Below, in pieces: positions 54,024 through 62,983 of a stretch of DNA of 64,000 bases. Both the position numbers and the translations under genes were made by a program. Position 1 is the first letter of the stretch, and each line of letters starts with the position of its first letter. This stretch comes from Micromonospora rifamycinica (GTDB lineage: Bacteria > Actinomycetota > Actinomycetes > Mycobacteriales > Micromonosporaceae). The stretch lies in assembly GCF_900090265.1 (NCBI RefSeq), contig NZ_LT607752.1, positions 1 through 64,000 on the forward strand. Reading direction: 5' to 3'. The notes under the pieces were generated by a model. It was not told the origin of the DNA. It searched no databases and saw only the letters and a program-made list of their open reading frames with translations.

Positions 54024-55655
54024 ATGTCCGACAGTCATGTCGTCAGCTCTGCCCTGTCCTTTTCCTGGCCGGACGACACCCCGGTCTTCACCGACCTGTC
54101 GTTCTCCGTGCCCGGCGGCCGTACCGGCCTGGTCGCGGCCAACGGCGCCGGCAAGTCGACCCTGCTGCGGTTGATCGCCGGTGAGCTGCGCCCGACCGGG
54201 GGCAGCGTCACCGTCGAGGGTGTGCTGGGCTATCTGCCCCAGCACCTGCCCTTCGCCCGGGACCAGACGGTCGCCGGTGTGCTCGGGGTCGACCGTGTCG
54301 TCGCCGCGCTGCACGCCATCGAGGCCGGGGACGTCGCCGAGGAGCACTTCACCACCGTCGGCGACGACTGGGACGTCGAGGAACGGACCCGGGTCGAACT
54401 CGACCGTCTCGGGCTGGCCGACGTCGGGTTGGACCGGCGGCTCGGCACCCTCAGCGGCGGGCAGGTGGTGTCCCTCGGCCTCGCCGCCGAGCTGCTCAGA
54501 CGGCCCGACGTGCTGCTGCTGGACGAGCCGACCAACAACCTCGACCGCGCGGCGCGGGCGCGGCTGACCGCGGTGCTGCGCTCCTGGACGGGGTGCCTGC
54601 TCGTGGTCAGCCACGACCGGGCGCTGCTGGACGAGATGGACCGCATCGCCGTCCTGGACCACGGTGAGATCCGCTGGTACGGCGGCAGCTTCACCGCGTA
54701 CGAGCAGGCGGTACGGGCCGAGCGGGAGGTCGCCGACCGGCAGGTACGCCAGGCCGAGCAGGACGTGAAGCGGCAGCGGCGTGAACTCCAGCAGGCCCGC
54801 GAACGGGCGGCCCGCCGGGCCTCCACCGCCTCACGGAACCTGGCCGACGCGGGGCTGGCCCGGATCGTCGCCGGCAAACTCCAGCGGGACGCGCAGGTGT
54901 CGGCGGCCAGGGCCAACGACGTGCACACCGCGCGGGCGCGCGACGCCCAGGCCCGGCTGGACCAGGCGAGCGACGCCGCCCGGCGCGACGACCACCTGGT
55001 GGTCGACCTGCCCGACCCGGCGGTGCCCGCCGGCCGGACCGTGTTCCGTGGCGAGGGCCTCCAGGCGGGGTACGGCGGCCGGTCGGTCTTCGACGGCGAC
55101 GGTGTGGACCTGCACATCCGTGGCCCCGAGCGGATCGCCCTGACCGGTCCCAACGGCGCGGGGAAGTCCACCCTGCTGCGGTTGATCGCCGGTGACCAGG
55201 ATCCCGTCGCCGGCACGGTCACCCGGGCACCGGGGCGGGTGGCGTACCTGTCGCAGCGCCTCGACCTGCTCGACCCGGACCGCACGGTCGTCGAGAACTT
55301 CGCCGCCTCCGCACCGGCGCGGACCGCGGCGGACCGGATGAACCTGCTGGCCCGGTTCCTGTTCCGGGGCGACCGCGCCCGGTTGCCGGTCGGCGTGCTC
55401 TCCGGTGGCGAGCTGCTGCGCGCCACGCTGGCCTGCGTGCTGTTCGCGGAGCCCGCGCCGCAGTTGCTGCTGCTCGACGAGCCCACCAACAACCTGGACC
55501 TGACCAGCGTCGCGCAGCTGGAGAGCGCGCTGCTGGCGTACCGGGGGGCGTTCGTCGTCGTCAGCCACGACGAACGGTTCCTGGCCGGGATCACCGTGCG
55601 CCGCTGGCTCCGGCTGGCCGACGGCCGGCTCACCGGGTCCGACGGGCCGCGCTGA
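54024..55655 (+). CDS. ABC-F family ATPase (ribosome-protection type)
   Basis: 543 aa, two ABC cassettes and no membrane domain. Cassette 1 has AANGAGKST, LSGGQ and LLLDEPTNNLD. Cassette 2 has TGPNGAGKST, LSGGE and LLLDEPTNNLD. Between them is a long charged helical linker (about 230-330) rich in Gln/Arg, the part that reaches the ribosome in antibiotic-resistance ABC-F proteins. ATG 54024 begins right before the first strand; a 40-codon extension to GTG 53904 is possible but has no family match. May give resistance to a ribosome-targeting antibiotic, own or foreign. Not part of cluster C. Confidence 0.92.
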   Translation: MSDSHVVSSALSFSWPDDTPVFTDLSFSVPGGRTGLVAANGAGKSTLLRLIAGELRPTGGSVTVEGVLGYLPQHLPFARDQTVAGVLGVDRVVAALHAIEAGDVAEEHFTTVGDDWDVEERTRVELDRLGLADVGLDRRLGTLSGGQVVSLGLAAELLRRPDVLLLDEPTNNLDRAARARLTAVLRSWTGCLLVVSHDRALLDEMDRIAVLDHGEIRWYGGSFTAYEQAVRAEREVADRQVRQAEQDVKRQRRELQQARERAARRASTASRNLADAGLARIVAGKLQRDAQVSAARANDVHTARARDAQARLDQASDAARRDDHLVVDLPDPAVPAGRTVFRGEGLQAGYGGRSVFDGDGVDLHIRGPERIALTGPNGAGKSTLLRLIAGDQDPVAGTVTRAPGRVAYLSQRLDLLDPDRTVVENFAASAPARTAADRMNLLARFLFRGDRARLPVGVLSGGELLRATLACVLFAEPAPQLLLLDEPTNNLDLTSVAQLESALLAYRGAFVVVSHDERFLAGITVRRWLRLADGRLTGSDGPR

Positions 55656-55673
55656 CCCGCCGGCGGGTGGGCG

Positions 55674-56399
55674 TCAGGTGGCGTCGGCGGCCTCCCGGAT
55701 GAGGGCGACGAGCTGGGCGGCCTCCGGGATGGCCACGGTGTGCGAACCACCGGGCAGCTCCACCGTGCGCCGGGAGCCCGCCCGCTCGGCCATGAACCGG
55801 TGGGCCGCGACCGGGATGTTGAGGTCCTCGCTGCCGAACAGGAACCAGGACGGCAGCGACCGCCAGGCGGGCTCGCCGGAGGGTTCGTTCAGGGCGGCCC
55901 CGGTGATCGGCCGCTGGGTCACCGCCATCACGGCGGCCCGCTGCGCGGTCGAGTCGGCGGCGAACTGGTGGTGGTAGCGGTCCTGCCGGATGTAGAGGTC
56001 GGTGCCCCCGCCGGGGAGGGCGACGGTGGCCAGCGTCTCGCCCAGCGAGCTGCCGGGGAAACGTCCGGCCAGGTCGGCGGCGCTCTCCCCGGGCTCGGGG
56101 GCGAAGGCCCCGACGTAGACCAGCGCGGTCACGCCGGTGCCCGCAGTGGGCACGTTGGAGATCACCATCCCGCCGTACGAGTGCCCGACGAGGACGACCG
56201 GACCCTCGATCCCGGTGAGCACGGCACGCAGGTGGTCGGCGTCGTGCCGGACCCCGCGCAGCGGGTTGGCCAGGGCCACGGCGGGATATCCGGCGTCGAT
56301 CAGCCCGGCGATCACGCCGTCCCAGCTCGCCGACTCGGCGAAGGCCCCGTGGACGAGGACGACCGTCGGCCTGCCGGGCCGTGCGGTGGTGATGGACAT
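55674..56399 (-). CDS. Alpha/beta hydrolase
   Basis: 241 aa. VVLVHGAFAESASWDGVI oxyanion strand, nucleophile in VGHSYGGMVIS, LFGSEDLNIP acid strand, and LPGGSHTVAIPE histidine. Close in layout to salicylate-esterase or pyrethroid-hydrolase-like enzymes. The substrate is unknown. Converges on the ABC-F gene with an 18-bp gap. Confidence 0.88.
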   Translation of the reverse strand: MSITTARPGRPTVVLVHGAFAESASWDGVIAGLIDAGYPAVALANPLRGVRHDADHLRAVLTGIEGPVVLVGHSYGGMVISNVPTAGTGVTALVYVGAFAPEPGESAADLAGRFPGSSLGETLATVALPGGGTDLYIRQDRYHHQFAADSTAQRAAVMAVTQRPITGAALNEPSGEPAWRSLPSWFLFGSEDLNIPVAAHRFMAERAGSRRTVELPGGSHTVAIPEAAQLVALIREAADAT

Positions 56400-56539
56400 C
56401 GCGGATCGCCTCCGGGCGCTGGTGCGGGTGTCGACCCTATTGTCGGGTCATCGGCGCACCACCCCGTCCGTCGACCGACCGGCTCACCCGACCGGGGTAG
56501 CCGGCGGCGCGGAGCCGCCGCGACCGAGAGGAGCCCACT

Positions 56540-56914
56540 GTGAGTGACCACCCCGAGGAACCAGCCGTCACCGGGGCGGCGATCGACCCGACCGTGCCGC
56601 CGAGCGGACCGGGCTGCGTCGAGTGCGACGCCTCCGAGGGGTGGTGGGTCCACCTGCGTCGCTGTACGGGCTGCGGCCACGTGGGCTGCTGCGACTCCTC
56701 GCCGGGCCAGCACGCGACGGCGCACGCTGCCGCGACCGGGCATCCGATGGTCCGCAGTTTCGAGCCCGGTGAGTCGTGGTTCTGGGACTACTCCGAGAAG
56801 CGGTTGCACACCGACGGGCCGGAGTTGGCCGCCCCGTCCTCGCGTCCGTTGGACCAGCCCGTCCCCGGCCCCCGGGGGCGGGTGCCGGCCGACTGGCGGC
56901 TGCGGTTGCACTGA
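56540..56914 (+). CDS. UBP-type zinc-finger protein
   Basis: 124 aa. A single ZnF-UBP fold: GCVECDASEGWWVHLRRCTGCGHVGCCDSSPGQHATAHA, with the Cys/His set and the ArgArg preceding the CxxC, then GHPMVRSFEPGESWFWDYSEK. Widespread, small and uncharacterised in actinobacteria. GTG start with GAGAGGAG 8 nt upstream. Followed by a strong hairpin. Confidence 0.88.
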   Translation: MSDHPEEPAVTGAAIDPTVPPSGPGCVECDASEGWWVHLRRCTGCGHVGCCDSSPGQHATAHAAATGHPMVRSFEPGESWFWDYSEKRLHTDGPELAAPSSRPLDQPVPGPRGRVPADWRLRLH

Positions 56915-56917
56915 CCC

Positions 56918-56966
56918 GTCCGCCGTCGGCCCCACCGCCACGGTGCGGCCGGGGCCGACGGCGGAC
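56918..56966 (+). terminator. 16-bp hairpin terminator
   Basis: Perfect arms gtccgccgtcggcccc (56918-56933) and its complement (56951-56966), loop 17 nt, directly after the zinc-finger gene. Confidence 0.75.
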
Positions 56967-57003
56967 CCGGTGCTGAGCATCGTCGATGCCTTGACACCCC
57001 AGA

Positions 57004-57017
57004 TGCGATCGCTAACA
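57004..57017 (+). promoter_or_regulatory. Upstream operator-like half of the cellulase control region
   Basis: TGCGATCGCTAACA matches the reverse complement of the site at 57149 at 12 of 14 positions. Two sites 145 bp apart could loop. Confidence 0.35.
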
Positions 57018-57148
57018 CTTGTCTGCAATGCGCCTGTAACAACCAGAACACATGTTTCCCACTGCGGTGGGACGCAGGCCACGGCGGCTCGCAGGGCACG
57101 TCGACCAGGCCGGGGCTGCGGGCTCGGGGGCTGCACATGCCGCAGCCG

Positions 57149-57162
57149 TGTTAGCGATAACA
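57149..57162 (+). promoter_or_regulatory. LacI-type operator-like site before the cellulase gene
   Basis: TGTTAGCGATAACA, perfect 5-bp arms TGTTA/TAACA around GCGA, 25 bp before the start codon. This form is typical of LacI-family control of glycoside hydrolases in actinomycetes. No LacI gene is in the window. Confidence 0.55.
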
Positions 57163-57187
57163 TCGACGATTGTCCCGGGAGGGCAGC

Positions 57188-58732
57188 ATGACCGTGGTCC
57201 CACGCCGACCAGCAGCGACCCCGACCTCCGGGGCTTCCCGGTCAACGCCCCCGCGTACCCGGTCGGCACGCCGGTTGCTGGTCACCCTGGCGGCCGTGCT
57301 GACCGTGCTGACCGGCAGCGTCGTCGTCGCGTCCCCGCCGGCCACCGCCGCCACCAGCCAGTTCCGGGGTATGAACTGGGCCGTGCTGGGGGACAACTTC
57401 AGCAAGGGTCCGCTCGTCGTGCAGGGCCTGAGCGCCTCCGACAGCAACGCGACGGTACGGGCCAAGGCCAACGCCCTCTACGACGACATGGCCGCCACCA
57501 TGGGGGTCAACACCGTCCGGCTGCCCGTCAACACCCACACCGTGGGGACGGCCTGGTGGGAGGCCTACCGGGGGGCCATCGACGCCGCCACCGCCCGCGG
57601 GTTCAAGGTCATCCTTGCGTACTGGGAGGACGGCGCGGCCTCCGGTGGACGGATCACCAACCTCGCCGCCTGGAACGCGATGTGGTCCACGGTGACCAAC
57701 ACGTACGGCACCAACCCCAACGTCTACTTCGAACCGATGAACGAGCCGCACGGTTACAGCTCGGCGGAATGGCGCAACGTCGCGGCCGACTGGCTCAGCT
57801 ACCACTACTCGGCGGTGCCCGGCCGGGTGCTCATCGGCGGCACCGGCTTCAGCCAGGACCTGCGGGACGTCTGCAACGACAGCCGGTTCAACGCGACGCT
57901 GCTCTCGTTCCACCACTACGCGTTCTTCTACAGCGAGATGAGCTACGACGCCTTCCGCAGCCACATCCAGGCCCGCCTGGGCAACTGCGCCTCCCGCGCC
58001 GTGGCCACCGAGTGGGGTGCGCCGATGAACGACGGCCGCAACTACGCCGACGCGAACAGCACCGACAACTTCGTCCGGCACATCCGGGCCATGGCCCAGG
58101 TGATGCGGGACAACCAGATGGGCGGCACGTACTGGCCCGCCCTCGGCGGCAAGCCCGGCACCATCGGCTACGACTGGTACTCGATGTACGCGCTCAGCGG
58201 CAGCGGCACCGACCTCAACCTGAGCATCCGTAACACCTCCGGCGCCGACCGGGTCCGCTACGGGTGGGGCGACACCGTCGGCAACGAACCGACGACGCCT
58301 CCGCCGTCGACGGGGACGTACTACCGGGTCACCGTGCGGCACAGCGGCAAGGCGATGGACGTCCAGCAGCCGAACACCGACAACGGCGCGCGGGTCGGGC
58401 AGTACACCTACGCCGGCAACGCCTGGCAGCAGTGGCAGTTCACCGACGCCGGCGGCGGCTACTGGCGCATCGTCAGCCGGCACAGCGGAAAGTGCCTCGA
58501 CGTGACCAGCGCCTCCACCGCCGACGGTGCCGAACTCATCCAGTACACCTGCGGCAGCGGCACCAACCAGCAGTTCCAGCTGGTCACCAACGGCAGCTAC
58601 TTCCAGCTGCGGGCCCGGCACAGCAACAAGTGCGTGGACGTGCCGGCCTCGTCGACCGCCGACGGCCAGGTGCTCAAGCAGTACACCTGCAACACCGGCG
58701 CCAACCAGCAGTGGTCGCGTACGGCCGTCTGA
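57188..58732 (+). CDS. Secreted GH5 cellulase with ricin-type (CBM13) lectin domain
   Basis: 514 aa. Long signal peptide with Arg-rich start, hydrophobic core LLVTLAAVLTVLTGSVVVA and cleavage near ATAA|TSQ. GH5 catalytic domain (about 55-365) with acid/base E186 in EPMNEPHG and nucleophile E275 in ATEWGAP. A short PTTPPPSTG linker, then a ricin beta-trefoil with three QxW repeats (WQQWQF, NQQFQL, NQQWSR). Degrades beta-glucan or cellulose. ATG 57188 with GGGAGGG 4 nt upstream; a longer start at 57170 has no site. It may act with the AA10 enzyme. Confidence 0.94.
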   Translation: MTVVPRRPAATPTSGASRSTPPRTRSARRLLVTLAAVLTVLTGSVVVASPPATAATSQFRGMNWAVLGDNFSKGPLVVQGLSASDSNATVRAKANALYDDMAATMGVNTVRLPVNTHTVGTAWWEAYRGAIDAATARGFKVILAYWEDGAASGGRITNLAAWNAMWSTVTNTYGTNPNVYFEPMNEPHGYSSAEWRNVAADWLSYHYSAVPGRVLIGGTGFSQDLRDVCNDSRFNATLLSFHHYAFFYSEMSYDAFRSHIQARLGNCASRAVATEWGAPMNDGRNYADANSTDNFVRHIRAMAQVMRDNQMGGTYWPALGGKPGTIGYDWYSMYALSGSGTDLNLSIRNTSGADRVRYGWGDTVGNEPTTPPPSTGTYYRVTVRHSGKAMDVQQPNTDNGARVGQYTYAGNAWQQWQFTDAGGGYWRIVSRHSGKCLDVTSASTADGAELIQYTCGSGTNQQFQLVTNGSYFQLRARHSNKCVDVPASSTADGQVLKQYTCNTGANQQWSRTAV

Positions 58733-58749
58733 CCACCGGGGCCACGGAT

Positions 58750-58781
58750 CCACCGGCCGGGGTTCGGAACCCGGCCGGTGG
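58750..58781 (+). terminator. Hairpin terminator after the cellulase gene
   Basis: 12-bp perfect stem ccaccggccggg/cccggccggtgg, 8-nt loop, 17 nt after the stop. Confidence 0.7.
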
Positions 58782-58844
58782 CGACGGCGCCGACCGGTCG
58801 CGGTATCGACCGGTAACGGTGGGCGACGGTGCCGACCGGTCGCG
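58780..58844. repeat. Imperfect direct repeat
   Basis: A 23-bp segment at 58780-58802 recurs at 58822-58844 with one mismatch. Lies between convergent genes; no function seen. Confidence 0.5.
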
Positions 58845-58924
58845 CCGCGACGACCGGCACGGTACGCGGCGGGCCGCCCCGCCATGGGGACACGTCGGAC
58901 GTCAGGACCCCATCTGTCCGCGCC

Positions 58925-59953
58925 TCACGACCGGCCCGTCGGCACGGGTAGCCGTACCTCGAACTGGCAGCCCCGCACGGTGTTGCGCACGTCGACCCGG
59001 CCGCCGTGGGCCTCGACGAGCCCCCGCACGATCGCCAGGCCGAGCCCGCCGCCACCACCGGAGCCGGCCGCGCCCGGCGTGCGGGCCCGCTCGCCCCGGA
59101 AGGCGACGTCGAATACCCGCTCCAGATCCTGCTCGGGGATGCCACCGCAGGTGTCGGAGACGGCCAACCACACGCTGTCGCGCTCGTGACCGGCGGCGAT
59201 GTGCACGGTGCCGTCCTCCGGGGTGTACCGGACGGAGTTGACCAGCAGGTTGCTGACCACCCGGGCGAGTTCGCGTTCCCCGGCGCGGACGGAGGGCCAG
59301 CCGCTGTCCGCGGCGACCAGCCGGATCCGCCGGCCGGCGGCGAGCGGCGCGACAGCGGCGATCGCGTCGGACACGATGTCGCGCAGCGGCACGGTGGTGG
59401 GGACGAGCCGCAGCGCACCGGCGTGGATCCGGGACAGCTCGAACAGGTCGTCGACGAGTTGCGCCATCCGGTCGCTCTCCACCCGGATCCGGCGGTGGTA
59501 CTCGGCGACGGTGGCCGGGTCGTCGATGATCCGGTCCTCGAGGGCTTCGGCCATCGCCCGCAGCCCGGCCAGCGGGGTACGCAGGTCGTGCGACACCCAG
59601 GCGACCAGTTCCCGCCGTCCCGCCTCCAGCCGTCGCTCCCGGTCCCGGGCCGCCTGCGCCCAGACGGCGGAGGCGGCCAGCCGGCTGCCGAAGACGGCAC
59701 CGACGGCGAGGCTGATCACCGCGGAGGCGCTCACAGTGACCAGGACGACCCACAGGTCGTGCGGGGACAGGAACATGGCCCGGGCGACGGTGGCGACGCC
59801 GACCACCACGGCGAGCACGGTGACGGTGAGCAGCACCAGCACGTGCACCAGGATCGAGCGGCCCCGCAGCAGCCGGAGCATCCCGGCCCCGGCCAGCCCG
59901 ACGACCCCTCCGGCGACGAGCGCGTAGAGCCCGATGAGCAGCATGTCCCTCAC
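58925..59953 (-). CDS. Sensor histidine kinase
   Basis: 342 aa. Two membrane segments at the N-terminus (about 5-25 and 34-60) and a third at 66-90, HAMP-less, then the H-box VSHDLRTPLAGL with H122, N-box LLVNSVRYTPEDG and the G boxes SDTCGGIPE and GGGGGLGLAIV. The signal is sensed in or near the membrane. GTG at 59953 overlaps the response-regulator stop by 4 bp; ATG at 59944 is a near alternative. Last gene of a long leftward operon. Confidence 0.93.
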   Translation of the reverse strand: MRDMLLIGLYALVAGGVVGLAGAGMLRLLRGRSILVHVLVLLTVTVLAVVVGVATVARAMFLSPHDLWVVLVTVSASAVISLAVGAVFGSRLAASAVWAQAARDRERRLEAGRRELVAWVSHDLRTPLAGLRAMAEALEDRIIDDPATVAEYHRRIRVESDRMAQLVDDLFELSRIHAGALRLVPTTVPLRDIVSDAIAAVAPLAAGRRIRLVAADSGWPSVRAGERELARVVSNLLVNSVRYTPEDGTVHIAAGHERDSVWLAVSDTCGGIPEQDLERVFDVAFRGERARTPGAAGSGGGGGLGLAIVRGLVEAHGGRVDVRNTVRGCQFEVRLPVPTGRS

Positions 59954-60660
59954 CGGTCGCCGCCCTGGTCGAGGGGGTCGTAGCGGTAGCCGACACCCCA
60001 CACGGTGCAGATCCGCCGCGGTTCGGCCGGCTCCTTCTCGATCTTCTCGCGCAGCCGCCGGACGTGGACGGTGACCGTCGACTGGTCGCCGAACTGCCAG
60101 CCCCACACCTTGTCCAGCAGGTCGGCGCGGGACCAGGCCCGCCCCGGGTGGCGCATCAGGAAGACCAGCAGGTCGAACTCCCGGACGGTCAGCGACAGCG
60201 GCACCCCGTCCAGCTCGGCCACGCGCCGGGCGACGTCGACGGCGAGTTCCGCGTCGACGAGCCGGCCGAGACCCGCCGGACCGGTGGCGGGCCCGGTGGT
60301 ACGCCGCAGCACCGAACGGATCCGGAGCACGAGTTCCCGGGGCGAGAACGGCTTGGTCATGTAGTCGTCCGCGCCGACCTCCAGCCCCAGCACCCGGTCG
60401 GCCTCCTCGCCGAGGGCGGTCAGCATGATCACCGGCAGGTCGGGTAGCTGCCGACGGATGCGGCGACACACGTCGAGGCCGTTGATCCCGGGCATCATCA
60501 GGTCGAGCACCACGAGGTCGGGCCGGTGCGCGGCGATCGCGGCGAGGCCGGCGGCCCCGTCGGCGGCCAGCCGGACCTCGCAGCCGTCCTGTTCCAGGTA
60601 GCGCCGGACGACGTCGCTGACCGTGGGGTCGTCGTCGACCACCAACACCCGATGTCCCAT
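59950..60660 (-). CDS. OmpR-family response regulator
   Basis: 236 aa. Receiver domain with VVDDDP, phosphorylation site D53 in VVLDLMMPG, the T of MLTALG and K of MTKPF, then a winged-helix domain (LSLTVREFDLLVFLMRHPGRAWSRADLLDKVWG). Paired with the adjacent kinase by overlapping translation. Follows the membrane protein gene by 9 bp in the same operon. Confidence 0.95.
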   Translation of the reverse strand: MGHRVLVVDDDPTVSDVVRRYLEQDGCEVRLAADGAAGLAAIAAHRPDLVVLDLMMPGINGLDVCRRIRRQLPDLPVIMLTALGEEADRVLGLEVGADDYMTKPFSPRELVLRIRSVLRRTTGPATGPAGLGRLVDAELAVDVARRVAELDGVPLSLTVREFDLLVFLMRHPGRAWSRADLLDKVWGWQFGDQSTVTVHVRRLREKIEKEPAEPRRICTVWGVGYRYDPLDQGGDR

Positions 60661-60669
60661 CCCGGTAAG

Positions 60670-61134
60670 CTACCGACCGGCCGGTGGCGGGCCGCTCCCG
60701 CCTGGTCTTTCGGAATCCTTACCGCCTGCCCGCAGCCGGTGTCGCCGGTCCCGCCACAGCCACGACAGCACCGTCGCGGCGACGACGAGCAGCAGCACCA
60801 CGGCGAGGTTCCGACCGTACGGCAGCGGCAACGCCGAGGGGTTGTCCGGGGACCGGCCGAAGCCGAGCACGAGCGGCAACGCCACGACGGTGACCGTGGC
60901 GGCGCTGATCGCGGCGATCCGGGCCAGTGGACGGTGGCGGTGCGGGACGAACCGGGCGAGCAGCGCGCCGACGGCCGACAGCCCGAGCATCCAGACGAGA
61001 TCGTGCCCGACCAGCACACCGGCCAGGAAGAGCAGCACCCCGGCCGGCGACAGCTCGGGGTCGGCCAGCGCGCCCACCACGGCGTACCCCATGGTCAGCA
61101 GGCCGACCGCGACCAGGGCCACCCGGATCCTCAC
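60670..61134 (-). CDS. Small polytopic membrane protein
   Basis: 154 aa with four likely hydrophobic segments: VALVAVGLLTMGYAVVG, GVLLFLAGVLVGHDLVWMLGL, VALPLVLGFG, and NLAVVLLLVVAATVLSW. No family recognised. GTG at 61134 overlaps the stop of the oxidoreductase gene by 4 bp. Probably part of the membrane system encoded by its neighbours. Confidence 0.6.
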   Translation of the reverse strand: MRIRVALVAVGLLTMGYAVVGALADPELSPAGVLLFLAGVLVGHDLVWMLGLSAVGALLARFVPHRHRPLARIAAISAATVTVVALPLVLGFGRSPDNPSALPLPYGRNLAVVLLLVVAATVLSWLWRDRRHRLRAGGKDSERPGGSGPPPAGR

Positions 61135-62345
61135 GGCGTCTCCCGGACGGTGATCCGGCCGAGCCACTTGGTCTGCAGCACGCCGGGCCGGTTCGGGGCG
61201 ATCAGACGGGCGGGGTAGCCGTGGTCGAGGTGCAGGGGCTCGCCGCCCAACCGCAGGGCGACCAGGGTCAGCGGGTCACGTACGTGCGCCGGCCCGACGG
61301 TCGACGTGCGGTACCGGCCGGCCGCCTCCAGCGACTCGACGACGACGGTCGCCCTCTCCGGGTCGCCACCCACGAGGGCGACCAGGTCACGCAGGGGTAC
61401 GCCGCTCCACCGCCCGGTGGCGCTCCACCCCTCCACACAGGCGATCGGCAGCCGTGCGGTGTGCTGCTCCAACCCGTGCAGGGCAGCGAGGTCCAGCGCG
61501 ACCTGCCCGGCCGGACCGGTGACCACCAGCCGGTACGCCGGGTCCAGCGCCAGGGCGGCCACCCCGGCGCGCTGCGCGGTCCGGTTGACCGGCAGCCCCT
61601 GCGGCCCGACGTCCGGCCGGCGGGGGGCGAGCACCGCCAGCCCGGACAGCGGCCGGACGGTCTGCCCGACCGTGGTCAGGGTGACCAGCCCGGCCGCGGC
61701 GGCGACCCCGCCGAGCAGGCCGCGCCGGCTGAGCCGGTCGGCCGGCGGCTCGTCGGTGGGACGGGTGAGCGCGGCGCGGACGGCCGGCAGTTGGACGCCG
61801 ACGTGTGCCAGCAGCGCGCCGACCGCCAGCCACGCCACCCAGTAGTGCCCGGCGGTGAAGAAGTACGGCATCGGCGCGTACCAGCGGGAGATGTTCAGCA
61901 CCCCGCCGACCACCTGGAACAGCGCCGCGGCGACCAGCACGGCGACGCTGGCGCGTTCGACCGCGTGGGCGATCGACCGGACCGGCGGCCAGCGGAACAG
62001 GTGCGGGTAGACCGACCACAGCTTGGCCCCGAGCAGCGGCACCGTGGCCAGGCCGGTCGCGACGTGCAGGCCCTGGGTGAACCGGTACAGCCCCACCGGG
62101 CGGGCCGGCCACCCGAACCAGCCCGGCGGGTCCAGGGCCAGGTGGCTGAGCAGCCCGGTGAGGAAGCAGACGGCGAACGTGACACCGAGCGCGACGCCGA
62201 GTTGGCTGGTCAGCCGGCTCGACCGCGCCCGGGAGGGAAACCCGTCGGGGCGCAGCGGCCCGCGCCGCAGGGCCTCCGGCGGCGCCGGCAACGATGCCCG
62301 CCACCAGTCGGTGAGCCGCCGCGACCCGGCCGACCGGCCGGTCAC
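61131..62345 (-). CDS. Cytochrome-b-like membrane domain fused to a sulfite-oxidase-type molybdopterin domain
   Basis: 404 aa. N-terminal half has about five membrane helices with His residues in the right places for a b-type haem (GLLSHLALD, GLHVATGLA, GHYWVAW). C-terminal half is the molybdopterin fold of the sulfite oxidase family: ACVEGWSATGRWSGVPLRDLV, with Cys as molybdenum ligand. A twin-arginine-like LSRRGLLGG lies between. Electron acceptor and substrate unknown. GTG 62345 overlaps the methyltransferase stop. Confidence 0.85.
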   Translation of the reverse strand: MTGRSAGSRRLTDWWRASLPAPPEALRRGPLRPDGFPSRARSSRLTSQLGVALGVTFAVCFLTGLLSHLALDPPGWFGWPARPVGLYRFTQGLHVATGLATVPLLGAKLWSVYPHLFRWPPVRSIAHAVERASVAVLVAAALFQVVGGVLNISRWYAPMPYFFTAGHYWVAWLAVGALLAHVGVQLPAVRAALTRPTDEPPADRLSRRGLLGGVAAAAGLVTLTTVGQTVRPLSGLAVLAPRRPDVGPQGLPVNRTAQRAGVAALALDPAYRLVVTGPAGQVALDLAALHGLEQHTARLPIACVEGWSATGRWSGVPLRDLVALVGGDPERATVVVESLEAAGRYRTSTVGPAHVRDPLTLVALRLGGEPLHLDHGYPARLIAPNRPGVLQTKWLGRITVRETP

Positions 62346-62983
62346 CCGGGGCTGAGGGTGGCGAACCACCGCCCCGCCTCCGTCCAGGTGTCGCGCACCC
62401 GCAGCGCCGTGGCCCCGGCCAGCGCGGGGAGGTCGTCGAGGGGTACGCAGGCCCAGGGCAGCGGGCTGCCGGTGCCGCCCGGGGTCTGCACCGTGGCCGT
62501 GCCGGACCAGGCGGGGGTGCCCGGTGGCGCCAGCTCGGCGTGCAGGTGACCGTCGGCCGCCAGCAGCCGGCGGCAGCGGCGCAGCAGCCGGTGCGGGTCA
62601 CCGCCGATGCCGATGTTCCCGTCGGCCAGCAGCAGGTGCCGCCAGCGCCCGGCCCCCGGCACCGGGCCGAACACGTCCCGTCGCAGCGCGACCGCGCCCC
62701 GCCCCCGGGCCAGCCGGACCGCGATGGCGCTGACGTCGATACCGAGGGCCGGTAGGCCGGCGGCGAGCAGCGCGCCGGTGAGCCGGCCGGGGCCGCAGCC
62801 GACGTCGAGGGTGGGGCCGGTGCAGCGGGCGAGCAGCGTGGCGTCCCCGGCGGTGGCGTCCCGGCACCAGACGGCCGGGTCGAACCGGAGCACCCCGCCG
62901 CTCGGGTGCCGGGCCGTGAAGGCGGCGGGCACGCCCGAGGCGGCCCGGTCGAACACCGCGTCGAAGACCGCGACGGCGCTCAC
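62342..62983 (-). CDS. SAM-dependent methyltransferase
   Basis: 213 aa. LDVGCGPGRLTGALLAAGLPALGIDVS gives motifs I and II. The rest (LLLADGNIGIGGDPHRLLRRCRRLLAADG) is typical of class I enzymes. Substrate unknown. GTG at 62983 overlaps the preceding TGA by 4 bp, one link in a chain of GTGA overlaps running from 63735 to 59950. Confidence 0.85.
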   Translation of the reverse strand: MSAVAVFDAVFDRAASGVPAAFTARHPSGGVLRFDPAVWCRDATAGDATLLARCTGPTLDVGCGPGRLTGALLAAGLPALGIDVSAIAVRLARGRGAVALRRDVFGPVPGAGRWRHLLLADGNIGIGGDPHRLLRRCRRLLAADGHLHAELAPPGTPAWSGTATVQTPGGTGSPLPWACVPLDDLPALAGATALRVRDTWTEAGRWFATLSPG

